The notes below the pieces were generated by a model. The model made no database searches. It had not been told where the DNA came from and worked only from the letters and a program-made list of their open reading frames with translations. From assembly GCF_019745455.1 (NCBI RefSeq), contig NZ_JAIETD010000028.1, forward strand, positions 124,001 to 188,000: a stretch of 64,000 bases of DNA, read 5' to 3'. Position numbers and translations under genes: made by a program. Source of the stretch: Methylobacterium sp. (GTDB lineage Bacteria > Pseudomonadota > Alphaproteobacteria > Rhizobiales > Beijerinckiaceae). The stretch's first letter is position 1. Every line of letters begins with the position of its first letter. Below are positions 24,857-33,715 of this stretch, in pieces.

Positions 24857-25907
24857 GGACGGCGTCTCCAGCGGCTACGGCGAAGGGGCTGGCCGGCAGG
24901 GCCGGCAGGCGAGCGGGCGTACCCGCGGCCGCTTGGGTCAGCGCCCGGACCACGATGCGGCGGGCGAGCTCGATCTTGAAGGCGTTGTCGCCGGAGGGCC
25001 GGGCATCGGCCAGGGCCGCTTCGGCGGCGGCCCGGAAAGCCTCCTGGTCCGGCGCCCTGCCGAGGAGGACCGCCTCTGCGGCCTTCGCGCGCCAGGGCTT
25101 CAGGGCGACGCTGCCGAGCGCGATCCGCGCCTCGGCGATGGTTCCGCCATCCATCCGAAGGCCCACCGCCGCGGAGACGACCGCGAAGGCGTAGGAGGTG
25201 CGCTCGCGGACCTTGAGGTAGCGGGAATGGGCGGCAAAGCCTGCGGCCTCCGGCGGCAGGCGCAGGGCGACGACGAGTTCGCCCGGCTGCAGCACGGTCT
25301 CGCGCTCGGGCGTCTCGCCGGGAAGGAGGTGAAACTCCTCGAAGGCGACCTCGCGGCGGCCGGACGGCCCCTCGATCTCGACAACCGCGCCGAGGGCCGC
25401 GAGCGGCACGCAGAAATCGGAGGGGTTGGTCGCGATGCAGTGCTCGCTCCAGCCGAGGATCGCGTGACCGCGGGTCACCCCTCCCCTCGCCTCGCATCCG
25501 GCGCCGGGCTCGCGTTTGTTGCAGGCGCTCGCCGTGTCGTAGAAATACTGGCAGCGGGTTCGCTGGAGGACGTTTCCGGCTGCCGTGGCGGCATTCCGCA
25601 GCTGCGCCGAGGCCCCGGACAACAGAGCCTCGGCCACTGCCGGATAAAGCGCGACGAAGGACGCATCCCGGGCGATCGCGCTGTTGCGCACCAGCGCGCC
25701 GATGCGGGTCGATCCGTCCGGCAGCGTCTCGATCCGGTCGAGACCGGGGAGCCGGGTGATGTCGACGACGCGGCCGGGCCGCGAGATCCCGCCCTTCATC
25801 AGGTCGACGAGGTTGGTGCCGGCGGCGAGATAGGCGGTATCGGGGCTTGCCCCCGCCGCCACGGCCTCGGCGAGCGACGATGCGCGGACGTAATCGAAGG
25901 GCCTCAC
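24849..25907 (-). CDS. paoB: Aldehyde oxidoreductase, FAD subunit with Fe-S site (PaoB type)
   Basis: From a GTG start at 25907 the product is 352 residues. The N-terminal FAD-binding region contains LAAGTNLVDLMK and GNVLQRTRC. It also has the extra [4Fe-4S] cysteines characteristic of PaoB: Cys119, Cys129, Cys138 and Cys157 (in RCQYF, ACNKR, AGCEA and EHCIA). It carries electrons from the paoA Fe-S clusters or the Mo subunit to an acceptor. The GTG start overlaps the paoA stop as GTGA, showing translational coupling; a longer reading is not family-like. Confidence 0.87.
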   Translation of the reverse strand: MRPFDYVRASSLAEAVAAGASPDTAYLAAGTNLVDLMKGGISRPGRVVDITRLPGLDRIETLPDGSTRIGALVRNSAIARDASFVALYPAVAEALLSGASAQLRNAATAAGNVLQRTRCQYFYDTASACNKREPGAGCEARGGVTRGHAILGWSEHCIATNPSDFCVPLAALGAVVEIEGPSGRREVAFEEFHLLPGETPERETVLQPGELVVALRLPPEAAGFAAHSRYLKVRERTSYAFAVVSAAVGLRMDGGTIAEARIALGSVALKPWRAKAAEAVLLGRAPDQEAFRAAAEAALADARPSGDNAFKIELARRIVVRALTQAAAGTPARLPALPASPFAVAAGDAVHA

Positions 25908-26419
25908 GCCGCATCCTCCGTCAGGTTTCCGCCGGGCAGGACGTCCGGCGCGTTCATCGCCGCATGGGCCTGGAGCACGGCATCGGTGATGCCCGCATAG
26001 GCGCCGCAGCGGCAGAGATTGCCGCTCATGCCCTCGCGCACCCGCTCGGGATCGCCATCGCAGCCCTCCTCGATCAGCCCCACCGCGCTGAGGATCTGGC
26101 CCGGCGTGCAGAAGCCGCATTGGAACCCGTCATGGTCGAGGAAGGCGGCCTGGACCGGGTGCAGCACGTCGCCCTTAGCCAGCCCCTCGATGGTGACGAG
26201 GCTGGCGCCGTCATGGCTCACGGCCAGGGCGAGGCAGGAATTCAAGCGCACGCCGTCGACCAGGATGGTGCAGGCGCCGCACTGACCGCGGTCGCAGCCC
26301 TTCTTGGCGCCGGTGAGGTCGAGACGCTCGCGCAACAGGTCGAGGAGCGTCACCCGCGCGTCCTCGATGACGACGTGGCGCGGGACGCCGTTGACGGTCA
26401 GCGTGATCGGAATGCTCAT
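25904..26419 (-). CDS. paoA: Aldehyde oxidoreductase, [2Fe-2S] subunit (PaoA type)
   Basis: A 171-residue subunit with two [2Fe-2S] sites: the plant-ferredoxin type (Cys42, 47, 50, 62) and the helical type (Cys101, 104, 136, 138). From the ATG at 26419 there is no leader, while E. coli PaoA has a Tat signal; upstream in-frame codons give no Tat motif. The complex would therefore stay in the cytoplasm, as inferred. It is the first gene of the operon, divergent from cobF. Confidence 0.87.
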   Translation of the reverse strand: MSIPITLTVNGVPRHVVIEDARVTLLDLLRERLDLTGAKKGCDRGQCGACTILVDGVRLNSCLALAVSHDGASLVTIEGLAKGDVLHPVQAAFLDHDGFQCGFCTPGQILSAVGLIEEGCDGDPERVREGMSGNLCRCGAYAGITDAVLQAHAAMNAPDVLPGGNLTEDAA

Positions 26420-26607
26420 GATGGACAGGCTCACGACCGATGACGGCCGCCGACGTGACGACGGCGTGTCTGGAGCCGTTCCAGATAGCTCAACCTCGCC
26501 GGGCGACCAGTGGCGGCGCGGAGCGATCTCGGAACAGAGTTGACCCTGGTGCGCGGCTGCAGCCAAACACCCCACCCGAGATGCAGCAGCATCGGGCCGG
26601 AGAGCGC

Positions 26608-27378
26608 ATGAGACAGATCCTCGTCATCGGCATCGGCACCGGCGACCCCGAGCACGTCACGGTGCAGGCGATCAGGGCGCTCAACACGGTGGACGTCGTC
26701 TTCGTCCTCGACAAGGGCCAGGAGAAGGATGCCCTCGTGCGCCTGCGCCGCGAGATCTGCGAGCGCTACATCACCGAGCGGCCCTATCGCATCGTCGAGG
26801 CGCAGGACCCCGAGCGCGACCGCAACCCTGCCGATTACGGCGCCACCGTCGAGGCCTGGCATGGCGCCCGCGCCGAACTCTACGAAGGGCTGTTCGCCAG
26901 CGAGCTCGGCGAGGACCAGTGCGGCGCAATCCTCGTCTGGGGGGACCCCTCCCTCTACGACAGCACGATCCGGATCGTCGACCGGATCGTTGCCCGCGGT
27001 CGGATCGCCTTCGGGTTCCGGGTGATCGCCGGGATCAGCAGCGTGCAGGTGCTCGCCGCCTCCCACCGCGTCGCCCTCAACCGCATCGGCGCGCCGGTGC
27101 GGATCACGACGGGGCGACAACTCGCCGGGGGACTGCCGCAGGGTGAGGAGACGGTCGTGGTGATGCTCGACGGCAATCCGCCCTTCGCCACCCTGGATCC
27201 GGATCTCGAGATCCACTGGGGCGCCTATCTCGGCTCGCCCGATGAGATGCTGGTTTCGGGCCGCCTCGGCGACGTCGCCGAGGCCCTCGGCCGAGCGCGA
27301 GCCGAGGCGCGGTCCCGTCACGGCTGGATCATGGACACCTACCTCCTGCGCAAGGCGATGCCGGGTTCGGGCGAATGA
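26608..27378 (+). CDS. cobF: Precorrin-6A synthase (deacetylating)
   Basis: A 256-residue SAM-dependent methyltransferase of the aerobic cobalamin pathway that converts precorrin-5 to precorrin-6A with loss of acetate. The family start is clear (MRQILVIGIGTGDPEHVT), followed by LVWGDPSLYDST and a core VIAGISSVQVLAA. The ATG at 26608 has a GGAGAGCGC upstream; an in-frame ATG at 26440 adds residues that do not belong. cobF is often set apart from the rest of the cob genes, as here. It is divergent from the oxidoreductase operon and 25 bp upstream of the beta-lactamase. Confidence 0.9.
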   Translation: MRQILVIGIGTGDPEHVTVQAIRALNTVDVVFVLDKGQEKDALVRLRREICERYITERPYRIVEAQDPERDRNPADYGATVEAWHGARAELYEGLFASELGEDQCGAILVWGDPSLYDSTIRIVDRIVARGRIAFGFRVIAGISSVQVLAASHRVALNRIGAPVRITTGRQLAGGLPQGEETVVVMLDGNPPFATLDPDLEIHWGAYLGSPDEMLVSGRLGDVAEALGRARAEARSRHGWIMDTYLLRKAMPGSGE

Positions 27379-27403
27379 CCGGCCAACCTGCAAGGAAAGG
27401 CCC

Positions 27404-28273
27404 ATGATCTCACGCCGAGCCGTCCTGACTGCCTCGCTGGCACCGCTGGCCCTTCGATCCCCGTCCTGGGCGGTGGGGGACCGGGGCGCCGCCGTCCAGC
27501 GCGCCTGCGCCGAACTCGAAGGCCGGCATGGCGGGCGACTCGGCGTCGCCATCCAGGATACGTCGGGGATTACGCGGCTAGCTTATCGCGGGAGCGAACG
27601 CTTTCCCCTGTGCAGCACATTCAAAGTCCTCGCCGCGGGCGCCATCCTCGCGCGCGTCGACGAGGGCCGCGAGAAGCTTGCCCGCCGCGTCGTCTATGGC
27701 CGCGGCGACCTCGTCACCTACTCGCCGGTCACAGAGCGTCATGCCGACGGGAGCGGGCTGACCATGGCCGAGATCTGCGAGGCCGCCGTGACGCGCAGCG
27801 ACAACACCGCCGGCAACCTGATGCTCGACAGCCTCGGAGGCCCGTCCGGGCTCACCGCCTACCTGCGCAGCCTCGGCGACGGCTCGACCCGGCTCGACCG
27901 GCGGGAGACGGCCCTCAACGAGGCGCTTCCCGGCGATCCGCGCGACACCACCACGCCCCTGGCGATGCTCGACACCCTCGGCTCCCTGGTTCTCGGAAGC
28001 GCCCTCTCGGCCGCGTCCCGGGCGCAGCTTGCCGCATGGCTTCTGGCCAGCACCACCGGTGCCAAGCGCCTGCGGGCTGGCGTCCCGGCGCAGTGGCGGG
28101 TCGGCGACAAGACCGGATCGGGCGATGACGGCACGACCAACGATGTCGCTGTTCTGTGGCCGCCCGAGCGGCCACCCATCCTGGTCGCCGCCTATTACAC
28201 CGGCTCGCAGGCCTCCGGCGACGAGCGCAGCGCCGTGCTGGCGGAGGTCGGGCGTCTCGCATCGGCCCCGTGA
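27404..28273 (+). CDS. bla: Class A beta-lactamase
   Basis: A 289-residue serine beta-lactamase with the nucleophile motif Ser71-Thr-Phe-Lys74, Ser132-Asp-Asn134, the general-base region Glu168-x-x-Leu-Asn172 and Lys236-Thr-Gly-Ser. The N-terminus MISRRAVLTASLAPLAL has a twin-arginine motif, suggesting Tat export to the periplasm. The residue before the nucleophile is Cys, as in several carbapenemases, but the partner Cys near the KTG motif is absent. An aaggaaaggccc motif precedes the ATG. It probably shares a transcript with cobF. Substrate range cannot be read. Confidence 0.92.
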   Translation: MISRRAVLTASLAPLALRSPSWAVGDRGAAVQRACAELEGRHGGRLGVAIQDTSGITRLAYRGSERFPLCSTFKVLAAGAILARVDEGREKLARRVVYGRGDLVTYSPVTERHADGSGLTMAEICEAAVTRSDNTAGNLMLDSLGGPSGLTAYLRSLGDGSTRLDRRETALNEALPGDPRDTTTPLAMLDTLGSLVLGSALSAASRAQLAAWLLASTTGAKRLRAGVPAQWRVGDKTGSGDDGTTNDVAVLWPPERPPILVAAYYTGSQASGDERSAVLAEVGRLASAP

Positions 28274-28339
28274 ATCTCACCGCCGCAACCCCGGTTGGAC
28301 CGGCGGGACGCGCCCTGACGGCGCTCGGGAGGAATCACC

Positions 28340-28639
28340 ATGAAGATGCTCATCGTCGCGATCCTGGCATTGCCCCTGTCCGCTGCCGCCCTGGCCCAGA
28401 GCGGCAACGCGCCGGCGGAGATCCGCCAGCCCGGTCCCCCGAGCCTGACACCGCCAGGGACCTCGTCCGCTCCGGTGGAGAAGCCCGGCGGTATCGACAA
28501 TGGCGGCCCCGGCTCCATCGGCTCGATGTCGCGCGGCCCTACCGGGGCCGGGACGATCTCGAACAATTCCGGTGCGGCAGGCAATGCCGAGCAGAACCAG
28601 AAGCCGATCGGCAATACCGGCGGCGGCGGCACCAACTGA
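28340..28639 (+). CDS. Small secreted Gly/Pro/Asn-rich protein
   Basis: A 99-residue protein with a clean signal peptide (MKMLIVAILALPLSAAALAQ, AQ cleavage) followed by a low-complexity mature part rich in Gly, Pro and Asn (PGGIDNGGPGSIGSM). It has no Cys. A ggaggaatcacc motif precedes the ATG. It follows the beta-lactamase by 66 bp. It may be a loosely structured envelope or periplasmic protein; no known family. Confidence 0.65.
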   Translation: MKMLIVAILALPLSAAALAQSGNAPAEIRQPGPPSLTPPGTSSAPVEKPGGIDNGGPGSIGSMSRGPTGAGTISNNSGAAGNAEQNQKPIGNTGGGGTN

Positions 28640-29177
28640 AACCGCTTCAAAGTCCCGCCGGATCCGGGACGCATTTCCGCGGCAGGTCTTCCTCCTGGGA
28701 AGGCGTTCGCGGCTGATGCGAGACGGCCCGCCGAGACTCATCGGTTTAGTCATACGGGTGGAAGAAGCCCGGCTCCGCTCCGCCTCGCGTGCATGGCCGC
28801 AGCGGCCGCTCTGCGCCAGGGCGCTTCGAACCCGCAAGCTCCCCGCCCTGAAATTCGTTGCTGCTTCATTTCACTGTCGCAAACGCCGGATATGCGGAGG
28901 ATGCAGTCCAGCGAGCCCAAGACCCGTCAGCCCAGCCGAATTCCGATGACACCGACCTGCCTCACTAGCGTAATTTCCAAGTGGAAAATGGGCAGGCGCG
29001 TCGGAATACATCGATCTGCGTGAGGCGGTGCTGCCGGTGACGCTGGGATGAGCGAGAGTTTCTTCACCTGAACGATCGGCATCGACGAGCTCACCTTCGA
29101 CGGCATGAAGTCGGACGGTTTCACGTGCTCGCCGAGAACAGCCCTGATCGATTTTATTTCCGCAGGGAGCCGCCCCG
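28640..29177. other. 538-bp intergenic stretch with possible decayed coding
   Basis: No real gene was found. Around 28996-29044 a plus-strand frame reads SEYIDLREAVLPVTLG then stops, and around 29076-29150 another reads IGIDELTFDGMKSDGF. These look like bits of protein-coding DNA out of context and may be the remains of a deleted gene. The last part should hold the promoter and 5' UTR of the large 29178 gene (an AT-rich tract cgattttatttccgc lies just before the start). Confidence 0.35.
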
Positions 29178-32100
29178 ATGCCCTATACCCTCCAGATCCT
29201 GCACGCCTCCGACTTCGAAGCCGGGATCGCTGCCCTGGATCGCGCTCCGAACTTCGCGGCAATCCTGGACCGACTGGAGGACACGACTCCGAACTCGATC
29301 ACCCTGTCCACCGGCGACGGCTGGATTCCGAGCCCGTTCTACATCGCGGGCGGCGATCCGCAGTTGAACGCGACCTATAACGGCGTCTACAACCAGTTCT
29401 ACGGCCTCTCGGGGGCGGCCGCATACGGCCGTCTGACCGCCTCGCCCGGGCGCGCCGATATCACGATCCAGAACGTCATGGGCGTCCAGGCCGCGGTGTT
29501 CGGCAACCACGAGTTCGATGCCGGCCCGACCGAAGTCTTCAACATCATCGGCGCGAATCTCGGCGCGGCCGCGGGCGCAGCCGACGATACCTGGGTCGGC
29601 TCCCTGTTTCCCTATCTCTCGACGAACCTGAACTTCTCGCGGGAGGCGGCACTCTCTGGCGTCGTCCACGCCGACGGCGACGCCGCGACCTTCGCCCAGA
29701 CCGGCCCGACCTCGACCCAGACCGGAACCGGCGCGGACAAGATCGCCCGTTCGACGATCATCACCGAGAACGGCGAACGGATCGCCTTCATCGGCGCCAC
29801 CACGCAGATCGACCCCCTGATCTCCTCGCTCGGCAACGTCACCGTCGACGGTTTCAGCGGCCGTGACGACATCCCGCTTCTGGCCCAGCAGATCAACGCC
29901 GAGGTCGACCGGGTGCTCGCCGCCAATCCGGGCATCAACAAGGTCATCGTCGGCACGCACCTGCAGCAGTTCTCCAACGAGCAGGCCCTGGCTCCGCTCC
30001 TGCGCAACGTCGACGTCCTCATCGGCGGCGGCTCGAACACGCGCCTGACCGACAGCAACGACCGGCTGCTCCCGGGCGATGCCTCGCAGGGTGCCTATCC
30101 GCAATTCTTCACGAACGCCTCCGGCCAGACCCTGGCCCTCGTCAACACGGACGGCGAATACTCTTACGTCGGCCGCCTCACGGTCACCTTCGACGATGCC
30201 GGCAACGTCATCCGCAACTCGATCACCGCCGAGAACAGCGGCGCCGTGGCGGTGGACAACACCACCGTGACACAGCTCTACGGCTCGACCGCCGCCGCAT
30301 TCACGCCCGGCAGCAAGGGCTTCCTGGTGCGGGAAGTCATCGAAGGGCTCGACGCCAACAACGACGGCATCCAGGAGACTCTCGGCGTCGCCGACATCAT
30401 CCGCCAGCAGGACGGCAACATCCTCGGCAAGACGTCCGTCTATCTCGAAGGCCGCCGCGGCGAGGTCCGCACCGAGGAGACCAACCTCGGGAGCCTAAGC
30501 TCGGACGCCAACATCTGGTACGCCAAGCAGTTCGACAAAAGCGTCACCGTCTCGATCAAGAACGGCGGCGGTATCCGAGACTCGATCGGCTCGTTCTCGG
30601 CGGCCGGCGGCGGTACCGCCGAGTTGCCCCCCGCGGCCAACCCGGCGGCCGGCAAGCAGGCCGGCGACATCTCGCAGCTCGATGTCACCAACTCCCTGCG
30701 CTTCAATAACAACCTCTCCCTCGTCACCGTCACGGCGAGCGAGCTCGAGCGGATCCTGGAGCACGGCGTCGCCGCGGTGGCGCCCGGCGCGACACCGGGC
30801 CAGTTCACCCAGATCGGCGGCATCTCCTACTCCTTCGACGCCACGAAGCAGTCGCAGACCCTCGACCTCAACGGAAACGTCACCCGCGAGGGACAGCGCA
30901 TCGTCTCCGCGGCGATCATCGACGAGAACGGCTTCCTCCTCGACACGCTGGTCCAGAACGGCCAGGTCGTCGGCGACCCGAACCGGGCCATCCGCGTCGT
31001 CACCCTCGACTTCCTCGCTACCGGCAGCGCCACGGCACCGGGGCTCGGCGGCGACAACTATCCCTTCCCGGCCTATGGCGAGAACCGGGTCAACCTGCGC
31101 GACGCGGCGGCGGTCTCGCTGCCCGACACAGAGACCTTCGCGGCGAAGGGTTCGGAGCAGGACGCCCTCGCCGAGTACCTCAAGGCCTTCTACGCCGACA
31201 CGCCTTTCGGCCTGCTTGATACCGGCCCGGCCGGCGACACCCGCATCCAGAACCTCGCGGCCCGCTCCGACACTGTCCTGCAGCGCGGCACCGCTCAGAA
31301 CGGCACCGACGGCGCCGATACCCTGAGGGGCTCCGCCTTCGCCGACCTCATCCGCGGCGGGGCGGGCGACGACACCATCGTCAACAGTGCCGGCGACGAC
31401 ATCCTGATGGGCGGCGGCAACGCCAACGGCTCCCCCGGCACCGATACCCTCGTCCTCAGCGGACCTTTCTCGGCCTACAGCGTCGGCCAAATCGGCTCCG
31501 CCACCGTGCTGTCCGGCCCGGAAGGCCGCGATCTGATCAGCGGCTTCGAACGCTACACCTTCTCGGATAGGACCATCGTCACGGGGGATGGAGCGCCACT
31601 CGTCGACGACCTCTACTACCTCGCCAACAACCGCGACGTCTTCGCTGCGGGTACCGACGCCGACACCCATTACGCGGCGAACGGCGCCCGGGAGGGCCGC
31701 GATCCCAACGCCTTCTTCTCGACCAGCGGCTACCTCGCGGCCAATCCCGACGTGCGGGCTGCCGGCGCCAATCCGCTGGCCCATTACGACACCTTCGGCT
31801 GGAGAGAAGGTCGCGATCCCGGCGTCAACTTCGACAACGAGCGCTACCTCGCCGCCAATGCCGACGTTCGGGCTGCCAACGTCGATCCGCTCGCGCACTT
31901 CCTCAACGTCGGCCAGGCTGAAGGTCGAAGCGCCTTCGAGCAGGTCGGGCGCAGAGCCGATTTGCAACGCGCCGACGGCTTCGATGCGCAATACTACCTT
32001 CTCGCCAACAAGGACGTCGCGGTCGCCGCCACCGCCTCGGGACAGGATACCTTCGCCTTCGCCCGTCAGCATTACGACCGTTCCGGTATCAGGGAGGGCC

Positions 32101-32375
32101 GCGACCCGAACGCGATCTTCGATACCGACGGCTATCTGGCGGCCTATCGCGATGTCGCCGCCGCGGGCACGAATCCGCTGACGCACTACCTTCAGTCCGG
32201 AGCGCGCGAGGGCCGCGACCCGTCCGTGGAGTTCGACTCCTCGGCCTACCTCGCCGCCTATGCGGACGTCCGCGCGGCCCAGGTCAACCCGATGAAGCAC
32301 TACCTCGAGTTCGGCATCGCGGAAGGGCGCAGCGCCTTCGCCGACACGACCTTCGGAGCCGGCACGGTCGGCTGA
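29178..32375 (+). CDS. Large secreted 5'-nucleotidase-like RTX protein
   Basis: A 1065-residue protein. Residues 1-360 are a metallophosphoesterase/5'-nucleotidase domain (LHASDFEAG, ITLSTGDGWI, GNHEFD at 109-114, VIVGTHLQQ). Residues 380-640 match the 5'-nucleotidase C-terminal domain (TNSLRFNNNLSLVTV). Around 713-738 are RTX-type calcium repeats (GTDGADTLRG, GGAGDDTI). From about 807 to 1055 are six degenerate 40-50-residue repeats with the core YLAA..DVRAA..NPL.HY...G..EGRDP. There is no Sec signal, so type I secretion by a C-terminal signal is likely. Its role, perhaps phosphate or nucleotide scavenging or adhesion, is inferred. Confidence 0.85.
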   Translation: MPYTLQILHASDFEAGIAALDRAPNFAAILDRLEDTTPNSITLSTGDGWIPSPFYIAGGDPQLNATYNGVYNQFYGLSGAAAYGRLTASPGRADITIQNVMGVQAAVFGNHEFDAGPTEVFNIIGANLGAAAGAADDTWVGSLFPYLSTNLNFSREAALSGVVHADGDAATFAQTGPTSTQTGTGADKIARSTIITENGERIAFIGATTQIDPLISSLGNVTVDGFSGRDDIPLLAQQINAEVDRVLAANPGINKVIVGTHLQQFSNEQALAPLLRNVDVLIGGGSNTRLTDSNDRLLPGDASQGAYPQFFTNASGQTLALVNTDGEYSYVGRLTVTFDDAGNVIRNSITAENSGAVAVDNTTVTQLYGSTAAAFTPGSKGFLVREVIEGLDANNDGIQETLGVADIIRQQDGNILGKTSVYLEGRRGEVRTEETNLGSLSSDANIWYAKQFDKSVTVSIKNGGGIRDSIGSFSAAGGGTAELPPAANPAAGKQAGDISQLDVTNSLRFNNNLSLVTVTASELERILEHGVAAVAPGATPGQFTQIGGISYSFDATKQSQTLDLNGNVTREGQRIVSAAIIDENGFLLDTLVQNGQVVGDPNRAIRVVTLDFLATGSATAPGLGGDNYPFPAYGENRVNLRDAAAVSLPDTETFAAKGSEQDALAEYLKAFYADTPFGLLDTGPAGDTRIQNLAARSDTVLQRGTAQNGTDGADTLRGSAFADLIRGGAGDDTIVNSAGDDILMGGGNANGSPGTDTLVLSGPFSAYSVGQIGSATVLSGPEGRDLISGFERYTFSDRTIVTGDGAPLVDDLYYLANNRDVFAAGTDADTHYAANGAREGRDPNAFFSTSGYLAANPDVRAAGANPLAHYDTFGWREGRDPGVNFDNERYLAANADVRAANVDPLAHFLNVGQAEGRSAFEQVGRRADLQRADGFDAQYYLLANKDVAVAATASGQDTFAFARQHYDRSGIREGRDPNAIFDTDGYLAAYRDVAAAGTNPLTHYLQSGAREGRDPSVEFDSSAYLAAYADVRAAQVNPMKHYLEFGIAEGRSAFADTTFGAGTVG
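31600..32330 (+). repeat. Six YLAA/EGRDP coding repeats in the nucleotidase
   Basis: Within the large secreted protein this segment encodes six copies of a 40-50-residue unit with a conserved YLAA-x-x-DV start and HY...G..EGR end. The fourth copy has an insert. Variation between copies at the DNA level shows the duplications are old. Such units occur in the C-terminal parts of type I-secreted proteins. Confidence 0.75.
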
Positions 32376-32388
32376 CCGCAGACAGGTA

Positions 32389-33645
32389 TCAGGCGCGTCG
32401 CGGGGCTGGCCCCTGCGCCGCGCCCGCCCCGTCCTCCTCGACGACGAGGCTCGGCGGCGCATCGGGTTCGTCGGCCAGCAGCTGGCGCAGCCCCTCGGCC
32501 GTGACCGTCCGGATTTCGGCGGCCGGTGCGCCGAGATCCTGTCCGGCCGCGACCTCGGCGACCGCCCCCTGCCCGATCAATCCGATTCCGGCGGCATGCT
32601 CGGCCATGACGACGCTGTCGGCGGCGAGGACGAGACTGCTGCCGGACGCTGCGACCGCCCGCGCGAGCCGCTCGACATCCTCGATCCGGCCGGCATGGCG
32701 CGAGACGTTGCGGATGTAGACGGCGCGGACGCGGCCTGGATTCTCCTCGACGATGCGGGCATAGACCTCCGGGTCGTGCTGCCCGCTATCGCCGATGAGC
32801 ACCACCGGCAGGTCGGGATAGACCGCGAGCATCTTCCCGATCAGCGCGCGCTTGTGGTCCTCGGCGCGGCGCGGTAGCGGCCGCTTCCACGAGAGCCCCC
32901 ATTCGCGCAGGAACAGCACCGGCCCCGCCGGGATGCGGTGCATCGCGAAGAACGTGCTGAGCATGTCGTAGATGCCCCAGGGCGCCCGTGAGACGTAGAG
33001 CATCGGGTTGCCCTCGTCGCCGTCCGCACCCGAATGGAGAGCCCGGTAGAAGGCCGCCGCGCCGGGAAAGGCGATCCGGCTCTCGGCATCGGCCACGAAC
33101 AGGCGCCACAGCATCTTCAGCTTGTTGGCGACGCCCGTGTGCATCACCGTGTCGTCGATGTCGCTGATGATCAGGGTCCGGCAGCGCGATGTCGGAATGA
33201 ATACCTCGCACCGTCCGTGGATCGGCGGCTCGGTCTCGACGACGAGATCGACCGGGTGCCAGGCCACATCCTCGGACGGCAGCTGACGCGGATTGAGGGT
33301 GATGCGGAAATAGCCGTCGCGGTCGGTGAAGACGCGGCTCTCCGCGCCTGCGAACCGTCCAACCACCGCCACGCCGGCGACCCGGCGGCGGCGGATCCGG
33401 CGCCCGATGTCGCGAAGGGCCGCTCGGATCTCGGTATCCTCGGCGACCTTTTCGGGACGAGACTGACGAAAGACCCGGCCGATCAGGAAGATCTCCTGGC
33501 GCGAACCGTAGCCGCGATAGGCTTCGAGGACGGTGCCGTGGCGCCCCTGCGCCCGGCGCACCGGACGGGCGGCCATCTTGAGGAGGCCGCCAGCCGCCCT
33601 TCGCCATGTGCCCTTTCGCCATGTCGACATCGGTGGCTTCGACAT
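32389..33645 (-). CDS. App1-like phosphatidate phosphatase (DUF2183)
   Basis: From the ATG at 33645 this is a 418-residue protein. Its middle has the DxDxT/V catalytic motif of the HAD-like App1 family in ISDIDDTVMHTG, and a later VLIGDSGQHDPE typical of these phosphatases; a beta-rich domain (AVVGRFAGAESRVFTDRDGYF) precedes it. The family dephosphorylates phosphatidic acid in yeast; bacterial substrates are not settled. The N-terminus is basic and Arg-rich without a signal peptide. An in-frame ATG at 33630 is another possible start. It converges on the large RTX gene with 13 bp between. Confidence 0.85.
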   Translation of the reverse strand: MSKPPMSTWRKGTWRRAAGGLLKMAARPVRRAQGRHGTVLEAYRGYGSRQEIFLIGRVFRQSRPEKVAEDTEIRAALRDIGRRIRRRRVAGVAVVGRFAGAESRVFTDRDGYFRITLNPRQLPSEDVAWHPVDLVVETEPPIHGRCEVFIPTSRCRTLIISDIDDTVMHTGVANKLKMLWRLFVADAESRIAFPGAAAFYRALHSGADGDEGNPMLYVSRAPWGIYDMLSTFFAMHRIPAGPVLFLREWGLSWKRPLPRRAEDHKRALIGKMLAVYPDLPVVLIGDSGQHDPEVYARIVEENPGRVRAVYIRNVSRHAGRIEDVERLARAVAASGSSLVLAADSVVMAEHAAGIGLIGQGAVAEVAAGQDLGAPAAEIRTVTAEGLRQLLADEPDAPPSLVVEEDGAGAAQGPAPRRA

Positions 33646-33715
33646 GATCACCAGGCATCCTCGTCTCGCGGGCTCGTCGATGCGGGGCCAACGCATGACG
33701 GGGCGACAAGTGCAT

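Noticed and set aside
22514..24979. Plus-strand open frame of 821 codons
   Set aside because: Antisense to paoC, which has the full cofactor and catalytic motifs.
28927..29262. Minus-strand frame of 111 codons with some protein-like stretches
   Set aside because: No ribosome-binding site or family, and it overlaps the start of the large RTX gene.
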